A stretch of DNA of 15,114 bases, from the NCBI GenBank assembly GCA_017561615.1, contig JAFZBT010000196.1, positions 1-15,114 of the forward strand. Direction: 5' to 3'. Position numbers and translations under genes: made by a program. The stretch comes from Erysipelotrichaceae bacterium (GTDB lineage: Bacteria; Bacillota_I; Bacilli_A; Erysipelotrichales; Erysipelotrichaceae). Positions within the stretch are counted from its first letter, which is position 1. Every line of letters begins with the position of its first letter. Under the pieces are notes generated by a model. It saw only the letters and a list, made by a program, of their open reading frames with translations, made no database searches and was not told the origin of the DNA. Positions 11,616 to 15,114 of this stretch are shown here, in pieces.

Positions 11616-12737
11616 TCAGCTGCTTAACAGATTCTGCCGGTATTTCCGGCTGAACAGTTCGATTATCAGAATCAGCGTTGAGACATTGACGCCCAGCGCC
11701 AGCAGTCCCTGCAGCAGCGTCGCTCTGTTCAGCATCAGCAGACTGCTCATCAGCTGGAGCGATATCACCGGCAGACCGGCGATAGCCTCTGCCTGTCTGC
11801 CGGATACGATCCACTGATCCCCATACATCAGCATCAGATAATAGCCGATCAGCAGAAGAACGTAGAACAGACCCTGGACGCCGGCTGCCTGTTCGCTGCC
11901 GGAAAGGCCGCTGCAGATCAGCAGCATCACCGTCTGAACGATCATCAGACCGCTGATCATGATGGCTGCTATCAGCAGGATCTTCTGCCAGGGAAGGTCA
12001 GCTGTGACCGGCAGTTCCTTATAGATCTCCGCCTCGTTAAGAAACGCGCGCAGGCCGGCCAGGCCGTCTTCCCAATAGCGGATCGCAAAAGCCGCTGCCG
12101 CAAACACGGCTGCCAGCAGAAACTGGATCAGTACGGTCAGATATCCCTGTATTATCTTGGAAAGCAGATGCTGCCGGGGCGTCAGCAGGTTGAGAAGATT
12201 CTCCAGCAGATGGCCGGATTTCTCATATATTACCTCCGTGGCAACGGTTCCGCTGTAATTCATAAGCAGAAAATACGCCAGCGTACTGATCAGCCAGACG
12301 CTGTCTCTTTTCCCCGGCTTTTCGCTGATGCTTTCTTCTGTTCCGGCGTAGTCGCTGATGAACGGAATCAGCTCCGGGTATTTGTCTTCGTAGGTTTCTC
12401 TGACTGCCTGCCGGATGTCTTCCCTGATTCCGGCCAGCAGCTGATCATCGACTGCGCTGTTGGAAATGATGGTGAAGTGTCCGTCATAATGGATCAGGAT
12501 GTCCCGGTCGCCGATCTCGCCGTTGTATATCCGGTAATCTCTTTCCCGGCTCAGCAGACCTGACTGAAACTGCCTGGTGGAGTCGTCGATGTAGAAGCGG
12601 CGTTCATCAGTTTGATTTCCCAGGAAATAATCGATGTGAAAGAGAAAGAGGATCAGCAGAAAGAGAACGGCGTTGATGAGCAAAGTCATGCGGTTGAAGA
12701 ACCTTCTCTTCAGATTGAACAGTATAGCGGCTCTCAT
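11616..12737 (-). CDS. ABC-2 type transporter permease (NatB-like)
   Basis: A 373-residue membrane protein of the ABC-2 type. One membrane segment (about 17-38) is followed by a long extracytoplasmic domain (about 40-145), then five further segments at about 147-167, 197-219, 252-277, 287-305 and 340-361. The motif EKSGHLLENLLNLLTPRQHLLSKII (first part 172-190) corresponds to the conserved EKxxRxxExLL cytoplasmic helix of NatB-like and ABC-2 exporters that contacts the ATPase. The start codon overlaps the stop of the ATPase gene (ATGA), the usual coupling for transporter partners. The substrate cannot be told from sequence: NatAB-like systems export sodium, drugs or peptides. A terminator follows directly. 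Confidence 0.82.
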   Translation of the reverse strand: MRAAILFNLKRRFFNRMTLLINAVLFLLILFLFHIDYFLGNQTDERRFYIDDSTRQFQSGLLSRERDYRIYNGEIGDRDILIHYDGHFTIISNSAVDDQLLAGIREDIRQAVRETYEDKYPELIPFISDYAGTEESISEKPGKRDSVWLISTLAYFLLMNYSGTVATEVIYEKSGHLLENLLNLLTPRQHLLSKIIQGYLTVLIQFLLAAVFAAAAFAIRYWEDGLAGLRAFLNEAEIYKELPVTADLPWQKILLIAAIMISGLMIVQTVMLLICSGLSGSEQAAGVQGLFYVLLLIGYYLMLMYGDQWIVSGRQAEAIAGLPVISLQLMSSLLMLNRATLLQGLLALGVNVSTLILIIELFSRKYRQNLLSS

Positions 12738-13570
12738 TGGCAGTCCTCGATCCGGCGATGGCGGTAGATGACGTCTTCGTCATTACTGATGGCCTGAAGA
12801 GCAAATCCGCTTGCCTTCCGACTGTCTGAAAACACATAGCGGGTAGTTTCGTTTTCCTCGATCTGGCCGTCCTCTCCGGCATCTTCCGGAGCTTCGTATT
12901 CTGACGGCACTATGACCATCCGTCTGTCATCTTCCTTAAGCTGGTTTCTGGTCAGGTCAGCCTTTATCTTTCCTTCCTTCAGAATCAGGAAATGATTGCA
13001 GACCGTATTTACCGGCTGATAGATGTGCGAAGATATCAGGACGGTCTTCCCCTGCTGAGGAAGACGGGAAATGATCTTCATGAAGACATCAATGTTGTCA
13101 CGGTCCAGAGCGGTAAAGGGCTCGTCCATGATGACGACCGGAGTGTCCTTGATCAGGCAGTTTATCAGGGCCACCTTCTGCTGGTTTCCCTTGGACAGCC
13201 GGCTGATCTTTTCGTCCTTAAGCGGAATCAGCTTCAGCTCATCCAGCCAGTCGTCGATCCGCCGGCGGCTGTCTGCGATGCCGGCAAGCCGGGCCGTATA
13301 GCGCAGCTGTTCCTGAACGCGGCAGTCCTGATACAGGCTGCGCTGCTCAGCCAGATAACAGACATCCCGGCTGTCTACCGGCCGGCCGTTAAGACTGATT
13401 CTGCCGTCATCAGGGTCCAGATAGCCCAGAATAAGGCGGAAGGTCGTTGTCTTGCCGCTGCCGTTGCCACCGATCAGCGAAGTTATTTCTCCCGGGTAAA
13501 GAGAAAAACTGATGCCCTTCAGCACCTCCCGGTTTCCAAAGCTCTTTCTGACGTCTCTGACTTCCAGCAT
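12734..13570 (-). CDS. ABC transporter ATP-binding protein (NatA-like)
   Basis: A 278-residue ABC ATPase, partner of the adjacent ABC-2 permease. Walker A GGNGSGKT is at 34-41, the Q-loop at LAEQRSLY (Q76), the signature LSKGNQQK at 125-132, Walker B VVIMDEP at 145-151 and the H-loop SSH at 180-182. The LSKGNQQK form of the signature and the EQRSLY loop resemble the NatA/YhaQ group. A C-terminal region (about 215-278) with an acidic patch is less conserved and is typical of these exporter ATPases. MLEVRDVRKSFG is a standard ABC N-terminus, although the ribosome binding site is weak (only CAGGT just before the ATG). It diverges from the exporter gene at 13691 over a 120-nt spacer. Confidence 0.9.
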   Translation of the reverse strand: MLEVRDVRKSFGNREVLKGISFSLYPGEITSLIGGNGSGKTTTFRLILGYLDPDDGRISLNGRPVDSRDVCYLAEQRSLYQDCRVQEQLRYTARLAGIADSRRRIDDWLDELKLIPLKDEKISRLSKGNQQKVALINCLIKDTPVVIMDEPFTALDRDNIDVFMKIISRLPQQGKTVLISSHIYQPVNTVCNHFLILKEGKIKADLTRNQLKEDDRRMVIVPSEYEAPEDAGEDGQIEENETTRYVFSDSRKASGFALQAISNDEDVIYRHRRIEDCQ

Positions 13571-13690
13571 ACCTGATTATTGACGCTGTCCCGGCAGAAT
13601 CCTTTTACTCCATTGGAATTAATCATACCTGTGGCAAACAGCCGGTTAATACTATAGAATAATAAACAGACCGCCCAAGGCGGCAAGAGT

Positions 13691-15114
13691 ATGAAAAAGA
13701 AGGAAAAGAAGATCAACCAGCTGATGAAGTATCTGAAGAAATACAGCCTGATGTATGTCGCAGGCATTTTGATCCTGCTGGCCATTGATTATCTGGACCT
13801 TTACATTCCCCAGTACACCGGAGAGATCACCGACGGTCTGGCTTCCCACGCCATGGACAAGACCGCCGTCAATCAGGTTCTGATAAAGATGGTGATCTGT
13901 GCCCTGCTGATCTCCGCCGGACGTCTTGGCTTCCGTTATTTCATCATCGGTACGGCCAGACGGATCGAACGGGCGCTGCAGAACGACATCTTCCGCAAGC
14001 TGGAGACCCTCTCCCAGCGCTTCTTCAACGAAAACAAGACCGGCGATCTGATGGCTTACTTTACCAACGATCTGGAAGCCCTGCGCGAAGCTCTGGGCTG
14101 GTCCATCATTTCCGCGGTAGACGCTTTTGTCTTGAGCGTCATGACCCTGTACCGGATGATGAGCAAGGTCTCGGTTTCCCTGACCCTTTACGTTCTGATT
14201 CCCATGAGCGGCATCGGCGTCTTCGGCTATTTCATCATCCAGGCTTTTGAACGCAACTTCACTGCCAAGCAGGAATCCTTCGCCAAGCTGAGTGACGTCG
14301 TGCAGGAAAGTGTTTCCGCCGAAAGAGTCATCAAGGCCTTTACGCAGGAAGAGAAACAGCTGGATTTCTTCAAGACCGTCAACCGCAGCAATTACAACGT
14401 CAACATGAAGCTCGCCAGGTTACGGGCCGTGGCCTGGCCGATCATGGAGGTCCTGATCGGCGTTTCCTACATGATCACCGTTCTGGTGGGCGGCTATTAC
14501 ACCATAACCAACCGGATCACCCTGGGCCGTTTCATCATGTTTGCCAGTTACCTGGGTACTCTGGTCTGGCCGATGCTGGCCTTCGGCGACTGCCTGACCT
14601 ATTTCACTCAGGGCGTAGCCGCCATGAAGAGGATCAACAAGGTCTTCAACGAACAGGCGGAGATCACCGATGATGAGCATCCTGACGATGTCAGCAGGCT
14701 GGAGGGCGAGATCCGCTTTGATCATGTCCATTTCCGCTACGGCAAGGATCTGCCGGAAGTTCTGACCGACATCAGCGTCGAGATCGGCAAGGGCGAGACC
14801 TTTGCGATCATGGGACGCACCGGCGCCGGCAAGACCACGATGGTCAACCTGATGACCAGGCTTTTCGATGTCACGGAAGGCTCCATCAGTTTTGACGGAC
14901 ACGACATCAGAAAGATCCCGCTAGCGGTCCTGCGGGAAAACATCGCCTACGTGCCGCAGGATAATTTCCTGTTTTCGGAAACCATCAGACAGAACGTTTC
15001 CTTCGGGAAGCTGGACGCCACCATGGAAGAGATCGTTGAAGCCTGCCGGATGGCCGATGTCGACGGCAACATCAGCGACTTCCCGGAGAAATACGATACC
15101 ATGGTCGGCGAAAG
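13691..15114 (+). CDS. ABC exporter half-transporter (multidrug/lipid type), 3' end beyond window
   Basis: The first 474 residues of a fused membrane-plus-ATPase exporter, open to the right edge. The membrane domain covers about 1-300; its first helix leads into YIPQYTGEITDGL, the motif typical of YheI/MdlA-like heterodimeric exporters. The nucleotide-binding domain begins near 340 with IRFDHVHFRYG, Walker A GRTGAGKTT (375-383) and Q-loop VPQDNFLFSETI (Q423). The signature and Walker B lie past the edge, so whether this subunit has the degenerate site of a heterodimer cannot be judged. A partner gene is expected downstream. The basic N-terminus (MKKKEKKINQ) and downstream homology support the ATG at 13691. 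The ribosome binding site is weak (AGGCGG about 7 nt upstream) and lies in a small CCGCC/GGCGG hairpin (13671-13683). The -10 region is probably TATAGAAT near 13653-13660, without a good -35. Confidence 0.9.
   Translation, partial: MKKKEKKINQLMKYLKKYSLMYVAGILILLAIDYLDLYIPQYTGEITDGLASHAMDKTAVNQVLIKMVICALLISAGRLGFRYFIIGTARRIERALQNDIFRKLETLSQRFFNENKTGDLMAYFTNDLEALREALGWSIISAVDAFVLSVMTLYRMMSKVSVSLTLYVLIPMSGIGVFGYFIIQAFERNFTAKQESFAKLSDVVQESVSAERVIKAFTQEEKQLDFFKTVNRSNYNVNMKLARLRAVAWPIMEVLIGVSYMITVLVGGYYTITNRITLGRFIMFASYLGTLVWPMLAFGDCLTYFTQGVAAMKRINKVFNEQAEITDDEHPDDVSRLEGEIRFDHVHFRYGKDLPEVLTDISVEIGKGETFAIMGRTGAGKTTMVNLMTRLFDVTEGSISFDGHDIRKIPLAVLRENIAYVPQDNFLFSETIRQNVSFGKLDATMEEIVEACRMADVDGNISDFPEKYDTMVGE

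Noticed and set aside
13519..13785. Hydrophobic minus-strand frame spanning the divergent spacer upstream of the NatA-like gene
   Set aside because: It is the reverse of the exporter start and of the ABC ATPase N-terminus in another frame, has no ribosome binding site, and its hydrophobicity comes from antisense of lysine-rich codons.
1..15114. Mobile elements, CRISPR arrays, tRNA or rRNA genes
   Set aside because: No transposase or integrase motif, no regularly spaced repeats, and no cloverleaf or rRNA-like sequence was seen on either strand.

Overview
This 15.1 kb window is ordinary chromosomal backbone from a Gram-positive bacterium, very probably Bacillota. The evidence is a DarA/PstA-type c-di-AMP receptor, a DUF951 protein beside ychF, lipoproteins with classical lipoboxes, strong AGGAGG-type ribosome binding sites and T-rich intrinsic terminators. 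Base composition is near 50% G+C, which with this gene set would fit Erysipelotrichales, but that placement is a guess. No insertion sequence, phage gene, CRISPR array, rRNA or tRNA was seen.

Layout. At 1-1026 (minus strand) a membrane-anchored metallophosphoesterase, apparently with a leaderless mRNA, ends in a strong terminator; a possible further minus-strand gene starts at 41 and leaves the window. At 1126-2076 (plus) is a DUF4349 lipoprotein with its own terminator. At 2178-5213 (plus) is an operon prfA-prmC-DUF4236: release factor 1, the methylase that modifies its GGQ glutamine, and a protein with a DUF4236 head and a RuvA-C-like tail. A bidirectional terminator at 5220-5245 separates it from the convergent metQ-metN-metI methionine importer operon (5250-7794, minus). 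Upstream of that lie nanE (8181-8909), then a compact minus-strand operon dtd-DUF951-ychF-darA-bactofilin (11519 down to 8966), then a two-gene ABC-2 type exporter (13570 down to 11616). A divergent ABC exporter half-transporter (13691 onward, plus) is cut by the right edge.

The most interesting part is the methionine importer locus, for two independent reasons. (1) Its 5' leader (about 7925-8093) reads as a complete ribosome-mediated attenuator: promoter, ribosome binding site, a 24-codon leader peptide with 10 methionines, and mutually exclusive 1:2, 2:3 and 3:4 RNA pairings ending in an intrinsic terminator. Methionine genes in Bacillota are usually controlled by S-box or T-box riboswitches, and neither is visible here. 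(2) The substrate-binding lipoprotein MetQ is circularly permuted: after the signal peptide it starts with the half that is normally C-terminal and ends with the half that is normally N-terminal, each family motif occurring once. A second 24-codon reading frame with a good ribosome binding site lies between the attenuator and metQ.

The other genes are mostly housekeeping: translation termination (prfA, prmC), translation quality control (dtd), the ribosome-associated ATPase YchF, c-di-AMP sensing (darA) tightly coupled to a bactofilin, and amino-sugar metabolism (nanE, without other nan genes nearby).
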